A stretch of DNA of 64,000 nucleotides from Pseudarthrobacter phenanthrenivorans Sphe3 (GCF_000189535.1 NC_015145.1:1-64000), one strand, 5' to 3'. Shown: positions 26,235 to 35,440, counted from the stretch's first letter. Notes: generated from the sequence alone by a model not told the origin. Numbers and translations: made by a program.

Positions 26235-27628
26235 GAATGCTTCACCGCCTCGGTAGGAGTGTCAATGCCCATGGATTCTTCTGCTTCGCCTGGCCGCAAT
26301 GGCGTTGTGTCCACCGGGCCGCGGGCCGTGTGCGAGATCATCAGGAGCAGGCCAACAATGATCCAGTTGGCGAGCAGCGAAGAGCCGCCGGCCGCCAGGA
26401 ACGGCGTGGTCAGGCCTGTCAACGGGATGAGCCGCGTGACGCCGCCGATCACCACGAAACACTGCAGTGCCACAGCGAAGGACAACCCGCAGGCCAAGAG
26501 CTTGCCGAACGCGTCGCGGGTGCCCAGGGCAGCGCGGAAACCACGGGTAAAGAGCAGCAGGTACATCATGACGACGGCGAAGAGGCCCACCAGGCCGAGT
26601 TCCTCGCCGAGGGACGCGATGATCATGTCGCTGTTGGCGAAAGGAACGAGGTCCGGCCTGCCCTGGCCTAGTCCCGTGCCCACCAGGCCCCCGTTGGCCA
26701 TGCCGAAGAGGCCCTGGACGATCTGTCCGCTGCCGCCGGGTGAGCGGTCGTAGACCTCGGGGGTGAAGGCATTGAGCCAGCCGTCGATGCGGAGTTCCAC
26801 GTGGGAGAAGACCTGCGCCGCAACGAACCCGCCGCCAAAGATGAGGGCCAGGCCGATCACCACCCAGCTGATGCGGCTCGTGGCGACGTAGATCATCACG
26901 ATGAACAGCCCGAAGAACAGTACCGAGGAGCCGAGGTCGCGCTGGAAAATCAGCACGCCGATACTGACGAGCCAGGCCGTGATCATGGGGCCCATGTCTT
27001 TGAAGCGTGGGAACTGCAGCGGCCCGATCTTGCGGCCCGCCAGCAGGATCAGGTCGCGGTTGGAGGAAAGATACCCGGCAAAGAATATGGCGAGGGTAAT
27101 CTTGGCAACCTCACCAGGCTGGAAGGTCATGGGACCGAGGCGGATCCAGACGCGGGCGCCCAGGATTTCGCCGGCGCTTATGCCAGGAATCAGCGGCAGG
27201 ATGAGCAGCAAGGCACTGGCCGCCAGGGAAATAAAGGTGAACCTGCGGAGGATCCGGTGGTCCTTGAGGAACCAGATGACGGCGATTGCCACTGCCATGG
27301 CGATCAGGGTCCAACGGAGCTGGTTGTTGCCGGTGTCGTCGCCCGGGGCATCCAAGCGGTGGATCATCGCAAGCCCGAGGCCGTTAAGGGCAACGACCAG
27401 GGGAAGTATTACGGGGTCGGCATATTTCGCCCGGAAACGGAGGACACCGTGGAACACCAAGGCCGCTACTGCCAGAAGGCTGGACTGGAACCAGAAGTCT
27501 GAATCAAACGCCTTTTCCTGGTCCACTCCCACCAGCATGTTGGCTCCGATGCCCACGGCCAGGGCCAGCAGGAGCAACGCAAGTTCAACGTTGCGCCGAG
27601 GTTTGGGGGTAGTGCTGAGTTGGCTCAT
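26231..27628 (-). CDS. rodA: FtsW/RodA/SpoVE-family peptidoglycan polymerase
   Basis: SEDS-family glycosyltransferase of 465 residues with about 12 membrane helices. It carries the family signature in the large loop (GARVWIRLGPMTFQPGEVAKI) and the VPFANSDMIIASLGEELGL segment. It polymerises glycan strands together with a class B PBP, here pbpA, which lies immediately downstream and overlaps it. It overlaps pstP by four bases. The RodA role (elongation) is inferred from the operon, since FtsW is normally in the dcw cluster. Confidence 0.93.
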   Translation of the reverse strand: MSQLSTTPKPRRNVELALLLLALAVGIGANMLVGVDQEKAFDSDFWFQSSLLAVAALVFHGVLRFRAKYADPVILPLVVALNGLGLAMIHRLDAPGDDTGNNQLRWTLIAMAVAIAVIWFLKDHRILRRFTFISLAASALLLILPLIPGISAGEILGARVWIRLGPMTFQPGEVAKITLAIFFAGYLSSNRDLILLAGRKIGPLQFPRFKDMGPMITAWLVSIGVLIFQRDLGSSVLFFGLFIVMIYVATSRISWVVIGLALIFGGGFVAAQVFSHVELRIDGWLNAFTPEVYDRSPGGSGQIVQGLFGMANGGLVGTGLGQGRPDLVPFANSDMIIASLGEELGLVGLFAVVMMYLLLFTRGFRAALGTRDAFGKLLACGLSFAVALQCFVVIGGVTRLIPLTGLTTPFLAAGGSSLLANWIIVGLLLMISHTARGPVDTTPLRPGEAEESMGIDTPTEAVKHS

Positions 27629-29316
27629 CGGACCGCCTCACAGGTGACGGTGGGACTGGGTGACGGGGAGGGGCTGGCGGGCGTCGCCGACGCATCAGGG
27701 GCTGGTGCGGGAGCAGCCGACTCGGGCGGCGGGGTTGTTCCGGGGGACGGCGACGGGCTTGGGCACTCGTCTTCCGGGGAGGTGCTTCCCGTAAGTTCGA
27801 GATTCTTCACGATCCGCTGGGCGTCGTAAAGGTCATTCGCGGGAACCGTCTGGCGGACGCGTTGCTGCGAGAACGGCGGCAGGGAGTCCATCCGGATATC
27901 CGTCACGGCTTCCAGGCTGGACAGCTGGATGGGGCCGAGCCGCTGCGAGACGCCGTTATAGATGGCCACGCGGGAATCAAACTCCCCAACGTAGTAACGG
28001 GTCTGCGTCCAGGCATAACCGAGCCAGAGTCCCACTGTCAGGACCAGAAGCACCGCTGCCGCGATGGACCATGTCACCCACCGGCGGGGCCTGAGCGGGA
28101 CCAGGGCATCCTCGTCACTGGCCTGTGGTTCGGCCTTGTGGGTCAGGAGAGTAGCCGCCCGACGGGCCACCGTGCGCCCGGCGATGGTGGGAATGGAGCC
28201 CGATTCCGCGGCCGCTGCTGCCGCGCCAACCAGTTCGTGCGGGCGGGAGGAGAGTTCCTCACGCAGGACCTCGGCGGAGAGGTGCTCACCCAGGTGCGGG
28301 TCGGTGGAAGCCGGCTCCGCTGTGCCCGTATTGGCGCTGCTCGCGGACGGGTCCGCCGCTTCGGCATCCTTGCCCCGGTTCCCGTGAACTTCGGCATTCT
28401 TGTTTTCGGACTTCGATGCGGACGCTTCAACGTCCTTGTCCTTGTCCTTGTCCTTGGACTCTGCCGCGGCTGCGGCCGCAGCGGTAGCGGCTGTGGCACC
28501 ACCTGTAGAAGGGATGACGTCGACGGCGGCGGTACTGACGTCGTCGGGCGTTTCCTCCACGATTTCCACCATGACCACGGTGACGTTGTCCGGGGAGCCC
28601 GCCTCGAGCGTGAGGTCCACCAGGGTTTCCACGCACTCGCGGAGGTCCTTGGTTTCGCGCACCGTCCGTTCCACCGCATGGCCGGCGACGTAGTTCAGGC
28701 CGTCGGAGCACAGCAGCCAGCGGTCTCCCGGGCGGACATCAAGGGTGTCGAGATCGAGTTCGGGGCTGGCATCAACATCCCCCAGGACCCGCATCAGGAC
28801 GTTCTTGTGGGGGTGCGTTTCGGCTTCCTCAGGGCGCAGCCGGCCCTCGTCGATGAGCCGCTGGACGAAGGTGTGGTCAACACTGACCTGTTTGAACTCA
28901 TCGCCGCGCAGGCGGTAGGCGCGGGAGTCCCCGATATGGGCGAAGTGCAGCTTTCCCTCGGCCAGGAGGAGTGCGGTGACGGTGGTCCCCATGCCCGCGA
29001 GCTTGGGGTTTTGATGCACAAGTTCGGAGAGCAGGGAATTGGCCGTCTGGATTTCGTCGGCAAGGACGGTGCCGGCATCGCCGTCATAGTCGCCCCGGTC
29101 CAGGTGGATCATGTCCAGGACGGTGGCGGCGGAAGCGACGTCGCCTCCCGCATGGCCGCCCATTCCATCCGCAACGACGGCGAGGTGCCGCCCCACGTAG
29201 GCCGAATCGTCGTTCTTGGAACGGATCCGGCCCACGTCGGAGCGCGCGGCGTAGCGCATGATGAGAGGCCGCTGCGCGGGCTGGGGCCCGTTGGCGGGAT
29301 CTTGCGTGAGAGCCAC
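27625..29316 (-). CDS. pstP: PP2C-type Ser/Thr phosphatase
   Basis: PstP removes phosphates put on by PknA and PknB. The 563-residue protein starts at GTG 29316. It has the PP2C domain with metal ligands in SKNDDSAYVG, VADGMGGHAGGD and GSPDNVTVV (about residues 20-255), then a long Ala/Lys/Asp-rich linker, a membrane helix (near 415-435, WVTWSIAAAVLLVLTVGLWLGYAW), and a Pro/Ser-rich extracellular tail. The linker contains a KDKDKDKD run from GTCCTT repeats. It overlaps rodA by four bases. Confidence 0.95.
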   Translation of the reverse strand: MALTQDPANGPQPAQRPLIMRYAARSDVGRIRSKNDDSAYVGRHLAVVADGMGGHAGGDVASAATVLDMIHLDRGDYDGDAGTVLADEIQTANSLLSELVHQNPKLAGMGTTVTALLLAEGKLHFAHIGDSRAYRLRGDEFKQVSVDHTFVQRLIDEGRLRPEEAETHPHKNVLMRVLGDVDASPELDLDTLDVRPGDRWLLCSDGLNYVAGHAVERTVRETKDLRECVETLVDLTLEAGSPDNVTVVMVEIVEETPDDVSTAAVDVIPSTGGATAATAAAAAAAESKDKDKDKDVEASASKSENKNAEVHGNRGKDAEAADPSASSANTGTAEPASTDPHLGEHLSAEVLREELSSRPHELVGAAAAAAESGSIPTIAGRTVARRAATLLTHKAEPQASDEDALVPLRPRRWVTWSIAAAVLLVLTVGLWLGYAWTQTRYYVGEFDSRVAIYNGVSQRLGPIQLSSLEAVTDIRMDSLPPFSQQRVRQTVPANDLYDAQRIVKNLELTGSTSPEDECPSPSPSPGTTPPPESAAPAPAPDASATPASPSPSPSPTVTCEAVR

Positions 29317-29318
29317 GG

Positions 29319-29801
29319 CTATGGCCTCAATTCGATGACCGTCTTGCCGATTCTCACGGGAACCCCTGGCTCAACCGGCAGGGCGCGGGTAAGTTGCTGG
29401 TCCGCCAGGTACGTACCGTTCGTGGAGCCGAGATCCTCAATGAACCACCGGCTGCCCTGGGGAAACAGCCGTGCGTGGCGGCCGGAGGCATAGTCGTCCT
29501 CCAGGACCAGCGTGGCCTCCTGTGCCCGTCCCAGGAGGATAGGACTCGCGGCCAGCGGAAGGGTGGTCCCCTTGAGCGGGCCCTCGACGACCACCAGCTG
29601 GTGGGCCTGCTGCTTTACCGGCTGCGGGGTGGCTTCCGCCAGGTCAGGATTCCTGCGGACCTGGCGCGGGCTGGGGGCGCCGGAGGCTGCCTTGCGCCCC
29701 ACCATCAGGTCCCGGCGCATGGCTGAAACAATGCTGAAGATCAGCACCCACAGCAGCAGGAGGAAGCCGAAACGCAGGGCTGTGATGGTCAAGTCGCTCA
29801 T
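29319..29801 (-). CDS. fhaB: FHA-domain protein FhaB/FipA type
   Basis: A 160-residue protein with an N-terminal membrane helix (about 9-26) and a C-terminal FHA domain (LGRAQEATLVLEDDYASGRHARLF, GSTNGTYL) that binds phosphothreonine. It probably recruits kinase-modified cell-division proteins to the membrane. Its start overlaps the fhaA stop (29798-29801), and pstP follows after two bases. Confidence 0.93.
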   Translation of the reverse strand: MSDLTITALRFGFLLLLWVLIFSIVSAMRRDLMVGRKAASGAPSPRQVRRNPDLAEATPQPVKQQAHQLVVVEGPLKGTTLPLAASPILLGRAQEATLVLEDDYASGRHARLFPQGSRWFIEDLGSTNGTYLADQQLTRALPVEPGVPVRIGKTVIELRP

Positions 29802-30541
29802 GCGCGGCCACCAGGGCTGGCAGGCAGAAGGCGGAAGATAATTTTTGTCCGTCCCATCGTGATGGTGGAGCCGTCAGTGAGTTCGGTGCTCCCTGACACC
29901 TTCTGTCCGTTGACGTAGCTGCCGTTGGTGGAACCCATGTCCACGGCGCTGGTTACGCCGTTGGCAGTGCGGATTTCCAGATGGCGGCGCGAAACGCCGG
30001 TGTCTTCAACGTGGATGTCGGCTTCGGATGACCTGCCGAGGACGATTGAGGGGGCGTTAAGGGAGTAGCGCTGGCCGTCGATGTCCAGTACTGGCTGCAG
30101 GCGGACAGGCTGCCGGCTGGGGGCTGCGGGAACGTTGGAGCGGGGGGCCTGGCCGCCGGGAGCGTTCTGGGACTTCTCGGTGGAGGACAGAATCTCGAAA
30201 TCGCCGGCCCGCAGCTCGGCATTCCTGCGGAAGGAAATCCGCACGGAACCCTGGAGCGTGTATCCCTGGCTGCGGACGTGGTTGATCACGACGTCGCAGA
30301 GTTCTTCAGCAAGGGGAGTGCCCCATTCCTGGGCCCGCCTGAAGTCCTCATCACTGAGCTGGACGTCAAAGACGTTGGGTACCAGGGTCCGGCCGGCCGC
30401 GACCGTCAGGGATTTATGGTCCACTTCGCGGCGCAACCTGCTGGCGATCTCCACTGGTTCAACCTGGGCGCGCGAGCCGGTGGAGAAGACGCCCCGGACA
30501 GCCTTTTCAATGCCGCGTTCAACCTTGTCCAGCAGGCCCAT
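29798..30541 (-). CDS. fhaA: FHA-domain protein with N-terminal DUF3662
   Basis: FhaA binds phosphorylated partners such as MviN and controls peptidoglycan precursor flipping. The 247-residue protein has an N-terminal DUF3662 domain (GLLDKVERGIEKAVRGVF; about 1-120) and a C-terminal FHA domain (LGRSSEADIHVEDTGVSRRHLEI, GSTNGSYVNG). It is the first gene of the minus-strand operon fhaA-fhaB-pstP-rodA-pbpA-pknA-pknB, linked throughout by overlaps or tiny gaps. Confidence 0.93.
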   Translation of the reverse strand: MGLLDKVERGIEKAVRGVFSTGSRAQVEPVEIASRLRREVDHKSLTVAAGRTLVPNVFDVQLSDEDFRRAQEWGTPLAEELCDVVINHVRSQGYTLQGSVRISFRRNAELRAGDFEILSSTEKSQNAPGGQAPRSNVPAAPSRQPVRLQPVLDIDGQRYSLNAPSIVLGRSSEADIHVEDTGVSRRHLEIRTANGVTSAVDMGSTNGSYVNGQKVSGSTELTDGSTITMGRTKIIFRLLPASPGGRA

Positions 30542-30917
30542 GGTTCTTCTCCTTTCCCCCCGTCCGCGGGGCTGTTCTCATTGCGGAACTCCACCTGCAG
30601 TGCAGTTCGTAAGTCGGCGGTGTGCCTGCACGCAGCAGCCACCCCTACATCCGATACTACTGGGCACGCCTGTGAATGACCTTAATCAGCAACGCCCGGG
30701 GAGTGCCAAAAGTTCAGTCCCAGACGTTCCAAGGCCCGCGGTGTGGGGGTGCGGCGGCGGTCTGTTGCTGCCTGTTCGGGCAGGTCCCATCAATGGCTGA
30801 CGGAGCCCTGGAACTCCCAATTGGTGTTTTCTGTCCAGTGTCCGTTATGCTTGATCTCGCTGCTTTTACAAGGTCGCGGATCCGGGAAACCGGCCGATGC
30901 CGGGTGAAAGAAGTTGC
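30542..30917. other. fhaA promoter region and tRNA-Leu upstream region
   Basis: The 376-bp gap between fhaA (minus) and tRNA-Leu (plus) has no gene. GGAGAAG immediately before fhaA is its ribosome site. A candidate plus-strand promoter for the tRNA has TTGGTG at 30821-30826 and TTATGC at 30845-30850, 18 bases apart. The fhaA promoter was not recognised. Confidence 0.5.
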
Positions 30918-31000
30918 GCGCGAGTGGCGGAACGGCAGACGCGCTGGCTTCAGGTGCCAGTATCCGAAAGGGTGTGGGGGTTCAAATCCCCCCTCGCGCA
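30918..31000 (+). tRNA. tRNA-Leu (CAG anticodon)
   Basis: The 83-base class II tRNA has acceptor stem GCGCGAG/CTCGCGC, anticodon stem CTGGC/GCCAG with anticodon CAG at 30951-30953, a long variable arm, and T-arm GGTTCAAATCC. No CCA is encoded (CGC follows). It is followed by a perfect terminator. Confidence 0.96.
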
Positions 31001-31012
31001 CGCAATCAAGAT

Positions 31013-31045
31013 AGAGCCCCGGTCGAAAGACCGGGGCTCTTCTGT
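31013..31045 (+). terminator. Terminator after tRNA-Leu
   Basis: AGAGCCCCGGTC (31013-31024) and GACCGGGGCTCT (31029-31040) form a perfect 12-bp stem with a GAAA tetraloop and a T-rich tail. The hairpin is symmetrical enough to work on both strands. Confidence 0.9.
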
Positions 31046-31150
31046 TTAACAACCAGCCCCGGATCCTGGCCTTGTTCGCGCATCCGGCCCTTGAAGGTCC
31101 GGATTTGCGCACAAGCTTAGGTTTAGGAGGGGCCGGGATGCGCCCCAAGG

Positions 31151-31849
31151 CTATGGCCGCGCGGAAGCCTTGAACCGGCGTCGTGAGTTGGCCAAGTGGC
31201 TGCGCATGGCAGCCGCCGCGGCAGCTTCGTCGCCGTCGGCAATGGCCTCGGAGATGGAACGGTGCTCCTGGACCACCTGGTCGAAGTGGTCCCGGGCGTA
31301 ATGTTCGACGCCGGTCATCAGCCGGGTGCGCGGCATCGCGATCATCGTTTGGCCCAGGGCGGCCAGGCAGTCGGAGTAGTAGGGGTTGCCGGAGGCAGCC
31401 GCCACGGCACGATGGAACTCGAAATCCGCCTTCATGGCGTGCGCGGGGTGTCCGGCACTGGCCGTGAACTCTTCCAGCGCCGACGTTACAGCCCGCAAGT
31501 GGCGCTCGGTGTGGTTGCGTGCAGCCAGCGCTGCGGCCTCGGCTTCCACGCCCATCCGGAATTCCAGCAGGTGCAGGCGGTCTTCCGTGGTGGCCACGGG
31601 ACGGGCCCCGGGTGCTGGCCGGGGCCCGTCCGACGGCGGCGTGAGGGCGAAGCTGCCGCGCCCGCGTTCAGTCTCCACGAGCCCTTCGGCCTGGAGCCGG
31701 GTCAACGCGGCGCGGACAACGGTCCGGCTCACGCCGAAATCGCTGATGAGGGTGTTTTCGCTGGGGAGCTTCTCACCAGGCTGGATAACGCCGTCGACGA
31801 TGCGGTTGCGAAGGTCGGCGGCGAGGTCCGCGGTCAGGTTCCGGCTCAT
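31151..31849 (-). CDS. GntR-family (FadR subfamily) transcriptional regulator
   Basis: A 232-residue regulator with an N-terminal winged helix (LRNRIVDGVIQPGEKLPSEN; VSRTVVRAALTRLQAEGLVETERGRGSFAL) and a C-terminal FCD ligand-binding domain with metal-binding His/Asp residues (DFEFHRAVAAASGN). It lies immediately behind the talarate/galactarate-type dehydratase (24 bases apart), so they form a unit. The ligand is probably a sugar acid from that pathway. A TTGTATTACAA palindrome in front of the dehydratase fits the FadR-type operator consensus. Confidence 0.92.
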   Translation of the reverse strand: MSRNLTADLAADLRNRIVDGVIQPGEKLPSENTLISDFGVSRTVVRAALTRLQAEGLVETERGRGSFALTPPSDGPRPAPGARPVATTEDRLHLLEFRMGVEAEAAALAARNHTERHLRAVTSALEEFTASAGHPAHAMKADFEFHRAVAAASGNPYYSDCLAALGQTMIAMPRTRLMTGVEHYARDHFDQVVQEHRSISEAIADGDEAAAAAAMRSHLANSRRRFKASARP

Positions 31850-31873
31850 GGCTTCAAGGTTACGGCTTCAGGG

Positions 31874-33001
31874 TTACGCGCCGAATTCCACGGACTCGGT
31901 GGTCCAGGCGCGTGCCTCGTCGCTGAGAGTGACGCCGAGGCCGGGGCGGTCCGGCACGATCATCCGTCCGTCCTTGGTTTCGAGGCGCTCGTTGAACAGC
32001 GGGTCCAGCCAGTCGAAGTGTTCCACCCAGGGTTCGCGCGGGTATGCGGCGGCGAGGTGCAGGTGGATCTCCATGGCGAAGTGCGGGGCGAGGCCCAGTC
32101 CGCGCTCGTCGGCCAGGGCAGCGAGGCGGAGGAACTGGGTGATGCCGCCCACCCGGGGTGCGTCGGGCTGGATAATGTCGCAACCGTTGGCGTTGATGAG
32201 GCCCTTGTGTTCGGCCACGGAGGCCAGCATTTCGCCGGTGGCAATGGGCGTATCCAGGACGTTCGCCAAGTGGGCGTGGCCTTCGAAGTCGTAGGCATCC
32301 AGCGGTTCCTCGATCCAGACAAGGTTGAATTCCTCGAGCTGGCGTCCCATGCGCAGGGCGGTGGCACGGTCCCATTGCTGGTTGGCGTCCACCATCAGCG
32401 GGACGTCCCAGCCGATGTGTTCGCGGATGCCGGCCACGCGGCGGAGGTCTTCCTTGCTGTCCGGCAGCCCGACCTTGATCTTGATGCCCCCGATGCCCTC
32501 TTCGAGGGACTGGGTTGCACGCGCTTTCACTTCTTCCAAGGTGGCGTTCAGGAAGCCGCCGGAGGTGTTGTACGTCTGGACGGAGTCACGGTACGAGCCG
32601 AGGAACTTCGCCAGGGACAGGCCGGCGCGCTTGGCTTTGAGGTCGTAAAGGGCTATGTCGATGGCGGCGAGGGCCTGGGTGGCGACGCCGGACCGGCCCA
32701 CCGAGGCGCCTGCCCACAGGAGTTTGGTGTAGATCCTGGCGATGTCGTTGGGGTCTTCACCGATGATGCCCTCCGCCACTTCCTTGGCATGGGCGTACTG
32801 GGCCGGGCCGCCTGCCCTCTTGGAGTAGCTGAAGCCGACGCCGGTGTGCCCGAGTTCGGTGGTGATCTCGGCGAAGAGGAAGACCACCTCGGTCATGGGT
32901 TTTTGCCTGCCGGTGAAGACCTTGGCATCGCTGATGGGAACAGTGAGGGGGAGGCGGGCGGTGGACAGCTTGACGTGCCGGATCAGGTCAACGGGGCTCA
33001 T
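31874..33001 (-). CDS. L-talarate/galactarate dehydratase-type enolase-superfamily enzyme
   Basis: A 375-residue member of the mandelate-racemase group. The catalytic KxK is K174/K176 in GGIKIKVGL, metal ligands are D205 (VDANQQW), E231 (WIEEP) and E257 (ATGEM), and the His-Asp dyad is D280/H307 (APHFAMEIHLH). These positions are all 21 less than the residues I recall for the Salmonella L-talarate/galactarate dehydratase (K197, D226, E252, E278, H328), so the assignment is favoured over a generic racemase. Only assay could settle the substrate. It is the first gene of a unit with the GntR regulator. Confidence 0.82.
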   Translation of the reverse strand: MSPVDLIRHVKLSTARLPLTVPISDAKVFTGRQKPMTEVVFLFAEITTELGHTGVGFSYSKRAGGPAQYAHAKEVAEGIIGEDPNDIARIYTKLLWAGASVGRSGVATQALAAIDIALYDLKAKRAGLSLAKFLGSYRDSVQTYNTSGGFLNATLEEVKARATQSLEEGIGGIKIKVGLPDSKEDLRRVAGIREHIGWDVPLMVDANQQWDRATALRMGRQLEEFNLVWIEEPLDAYDFEGHAHLANVLDTPIATGEMLASVAEHKGLINANGCDIIQPDAPRVGGITQFLRLAALADERGLGLAPHFAMEIHLHLAAAYPREPWVEHFDWLDPLFNERLETKDGRMIVPDRPGLGVTLSDEARAWTTESVEFGA

Positions 33002-33060
33002 GGATTCTCCTAAAGGCGTGCTGGGCTCCTTCGCCCACCTGCTTAGGATATAAGTAGCGA

Positions 33061-33075
33061 ACTTGTATTACAAGT
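33061..33075. promoter_or_regulatory. FadR-type operator before the dehydratase
   Basis: ACTTGTATTACAAGT is a perfect 15-bp palindrome (ACTTGTA, T, TACAAGT) 60 bases upstream of the dehydratase start. Its core TTGTATTACAA fits the FadR-subfamily consensus TNGTNNNACNA. The GntR gene in the same unit is the likely binder. Confidence 0.75.
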
Positions 33076-33125
33076 AGGGCGGGTCTGCATTCACCCGGAT
33101 GCTGCAGCCCGGGATGCGAACTCCC

Positions 33126-33827
33126 TCAGCCCCGCAACGCGCCCAGGCCGGCAATCAGCGCCTCGAGTCCGAGTTCGAAGGCGGCGTCCGCGGGCCGGGC
33201 AGGGGTTCCCCCTGCGGAGGGCGGGGCGGCGCTCCGCACTGCGGCTGTGAAATGGGGGGTCGATTCGGCCATGGAGCCCGAATCGAAGATGTCCTCGGGG
33301 GCGGTGACGTCGTACGCGGAGCCGAAAATGAAGGACTCGAGCGCCACAATCGAGGAGATCACTCGCTCCTGGGGGAAGCCGGCGTCGAGGAAGCCCTTGC
33401 TGACGGTCTCGTACATCGCCAGTGTCTGCGGCGCATCGGTCACGGGAAGGACCGCGATCACCGGAATCAAGGGTGTGTGCTCGGCGAAAACGTTCCGGTA
33501 GCTCCAGGCCCAGCTGCGCACCGCCTCCTCCCACGTGGTTGTTCCGAAGCCCGAGACATCCACAAGTGATGTGAGGTGGTCCTCGACCAGCAGCAGGACG
33601 TCCCGTTTGGCGGCAACGTGGTTGTAGAGGGCCGACGGCGCCACGTCCAGTTCCTTGGCCAGGCCCGCCATGGTGAGCCCGTCGTAGCCCTTGCGCTTGA
33701 TGAGGTCCAGGGCGGCGGCCGTGATCCCCCCTTTGTCCAGGATCGCGGCCGAGGGCCTGCCCGCCCGCCTCTTCTGCCGGCCGGCATCCCCGGACGGGCG
33801 CCCCTGCATGGCTGATACTGCCGGCAT
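33126..33827 (-). CDS. TetR-family transcriptional regulator
   Basis: A 233-residue regulator with an N-terminal TetR helix-turn-helix (ITAAALDLIKRKGYDGL, AGLAKELDVAPSALYNHVAAKRDVL) after a basic extension, and a C-terminal ligand domain. ATG 33827 is preferred because AAAGAAAGG lies just upstream; an alternative ATG at 33857 adds ten residues. It is divergent from the amine oxidase, and a 25-bp palindrome lies between the two. The same palindrome precedes the agmatine deiminase operon, so the ligand is likely agmatine, putrescine or a related amine. Confidence 0.87.
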   Translation of the reverse strand: MPAVSAMQGRPSGDAGRQKRRAGRPSAAILDKGGITAAALDLIKRKGYDGLTMAGLAKELDVAPSALYNHVAAKRDVLLLVEDHLTSLVDVSGFGTTTWEEAVRSWAWSYRNVFAEHTPLIPVIAVLPVTDAPQTLAMYETVSKGFLDAGFPQERVISSIVALESFIFGSAYDVTAPEDIFDSGSMAESTPHFTAAVRSAAPPSAGGTPARPADAAFELGLEALIAGLGALRG

Positions 33828-33904
33828 TCCTGGCCTTTCTTTGGTGGTCCCCAGCATTATTCCATCCGGTACTTCCGGTCCGGGGAGGCAGCGGTTATAG
33901 TTCT

Positions 33905-33929
33905 AATAAATGAATGCCATTCATTTATT
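33905..33929. promoter_or_regulatory. 25-bp TetR operator before the amine oxidase
   Basis: AATAAATGAATG, one central C, then CATTCATTTATT forms a perfect palindrome with 12-bp arms. On the opposite strand it is identical to the element at 51404-51428. It lies 78 bases ahead of the TetR start and 37 bases ahead of the oxidase start. TATAGT at 33896-33901 could be a -10, but no good -35 was found. Confidence 0.85.
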
Positions 33930-33966
33930 GGTTCCCCGTCACCGGAGGGGTCAAAGAGAGGACATC

Positions 33967-35352
33967 ATGCTGAACCTGAACCGCGACGTTGTAGTCGTCG
34001 GAGCCGGACCATCGGGACTGACCGCCGCCCGTGAACTGAAGAAGGCCGGCCTCACCGTCGCCGTGCTCGAAGCCCGCGACCGCGTGGGCGGCCGCACCTG
34101 GACCGACACCGTGGACGGGGCCATGCTCGAAATAGGCGGCCAGTGGGTCTCGCCGGACCAGACCGTCCTCCTGGACCTCCTCCAGGAGCTGAACCTGCAA
34201 ACCTACCCCCGCTACCGTGAGGGCCAGTCGATGTACATCGGCAGGGACGGCATCCCGGTCCGCTATGCAGGCGGCACCTTCCCCGTGGACCCGGACACCG
34301 AAGCGGAGATGAACAAGCTCGTCGCCTTGCTGGACGGCCTCGCGGCGGAGATCGGCCCCACCGAGCCCTGGGCCCACCCCAAGGCACGCGAACTGGACAC
34401 CATCTCCTTCCACCACTGGCTGCGCAGGCACTCCGGAAACGAGGAAGCCTGCAACAACATCGGCCTCTTCATCGCGGGCGGCATGCTCACCAAACCCGCC
34501 CACGCCTTCTCCGCACTCCAGGCGGTGCTCATGGCCGCCTCCGCCGGTTCCTTCACCCACCTCACGGACGAGGACTTCATCCTCGACCGGCGCGTAGTGG
34601 GCGGCATGCAGCAGGTGTCGCTGCTGCTCGCGCAGGAGCTGGGGGACGACGTCGTGCTTGATTCCCCGGTGCGCACCATCAACTGGGAGCCGGACGCGGA
34701 CGGCGGCCACCGCGTCAGCGTCGAATCGGACCAGGCGACGGTCAACGCCCGCTTTGTCATTATGGCGGTCCCGCCCAACCTCTACTCCCGCGTCTCATTC
34801 AACCCGCCGCTGCCCCGCCGGCAGCACCAGATGCACCAGCACCAGTCGCTCGGCCTCGTCATCAAGGTCCATGCCGTCTACAGCCGGCCTTTCTGGCGGA
34901 ACTCCGGTCTCTCCGGCACCTGCTTCGGCGCCGGGTCCCTTGTCCAGGAGGTCTACGACAACACCAACTTCGGTGACACCAGGGGCACCCTGGTGGGCTT
35001 CGTATCCGATGAAAAGGCCGACGCCGTCTTCGAGTTGGGTGCCGAAGAACGCAAGCGCGCCATCCTGGAATCCATCGCCGGGTTCCTGGGCGCCGAGGCA
35101 CTCGAGCCCGAGGTGTACTACGAGTCCGACTGGGGCTCGGAGGAATGGACCCGCGGCGCCTACGCCTCGAGTTACGACCTGGGCGGCCTCCACCGCTACG
35201 GCAAGGACCAGCACGCCCCCGTTGGCCCCATCTACTGGTCCTCCTCGGACCTCGCTGCCGAGGGCTACCAGCACGTGGACGGGGCCATCCGGATGGGACG
35301 CCTTACGGCTGCCAGGGTCTGCGAAGCCGCGAAGCTGCCGGTTCCCGCGTAG
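33967..35352 (+). CDS. FAD-dependent amine oxidase, putrescine-oxidase-like
   Basis: A 461-residue flavin amine oxidase. It begins MLNLNRDVVVVGAGPSGLTAA, with the FAD-binding RVGGRTW motif at about residue 40, and has the C-terminal Rossmann return (VDGAIRMGRLTAARV). The N-terminus and overall pattern resemble actinobacterial putrescine oxidases as I remember them, so substrate is probably putrescine, giving 4-aminobutanal, ammonia and H2O2. ATG 33967 is preferred over an upstream ATG inside the operator; AGAGAGG precedes it. A TetR operator sits just upstream. Confidence 0.85.
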   Translation: MLNLNRDVVVVGAGPSGLTAARELKKAGLTVAVLEARDRVGGRTWTDTVDGAMLEIGGQWVSPDQTVLLDLLQELNLQTYPRYREGQSMYIGRDGIPVRYAGGTFPVDPDTEAEMNKLVALLDGLAAEIGPTEPWAHPKARELDTISFHHWLRRHSGNEEACNNIGLFIAGGMLTKPAHAFSALQAVLMAASAGSFTHLTDEDFILDRRVVGGMQQVSLLLAQELGDDVVLDSPVRTINWEPDADGGHRVSVESDQATVNARFVIMAVPPNLYSRVSFNPPLPRRQHQMHQHQSLGLVIKVHAVYSRPFWRNSGLSGTCFGAGSLVQEVYDNTNFGDTRGTLVGFVSDEKADAVFELGAEERKRAILESIAGFLGAEALEPEVYYESDWGSEEWTRGAYASSYDLGGLHRYGKDQHAPVGPIYWSSSDLAAEGYQHVDGAIRMGRLTAARVCEAAKLPVPA

Positions 35353-35373
35353 ACGGGACGGACGGCTGGATTC

Positions 35374-35385
35374 TAAGCATGCTTA
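35374..35385. promoter_or_regulatory. TAAGCATGCTTA palindrome before the PNPOx-like gene
   Basis: A perfect 12-bp palindrome 55 bases ahead of the gene start, flanked by C and CC. The identical core occurs at 44284-44295 beside the MarR gene, so it is a likely MarR operator. The downstream gene would belong to the same regulon. Confidence 0.7.
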
Positions 35386-35440
35386 CCAATAGGCTGGCGG
35401 GTGGGGAGCGTCCCTGTACGCACACGAACGAAGGTGAGAC

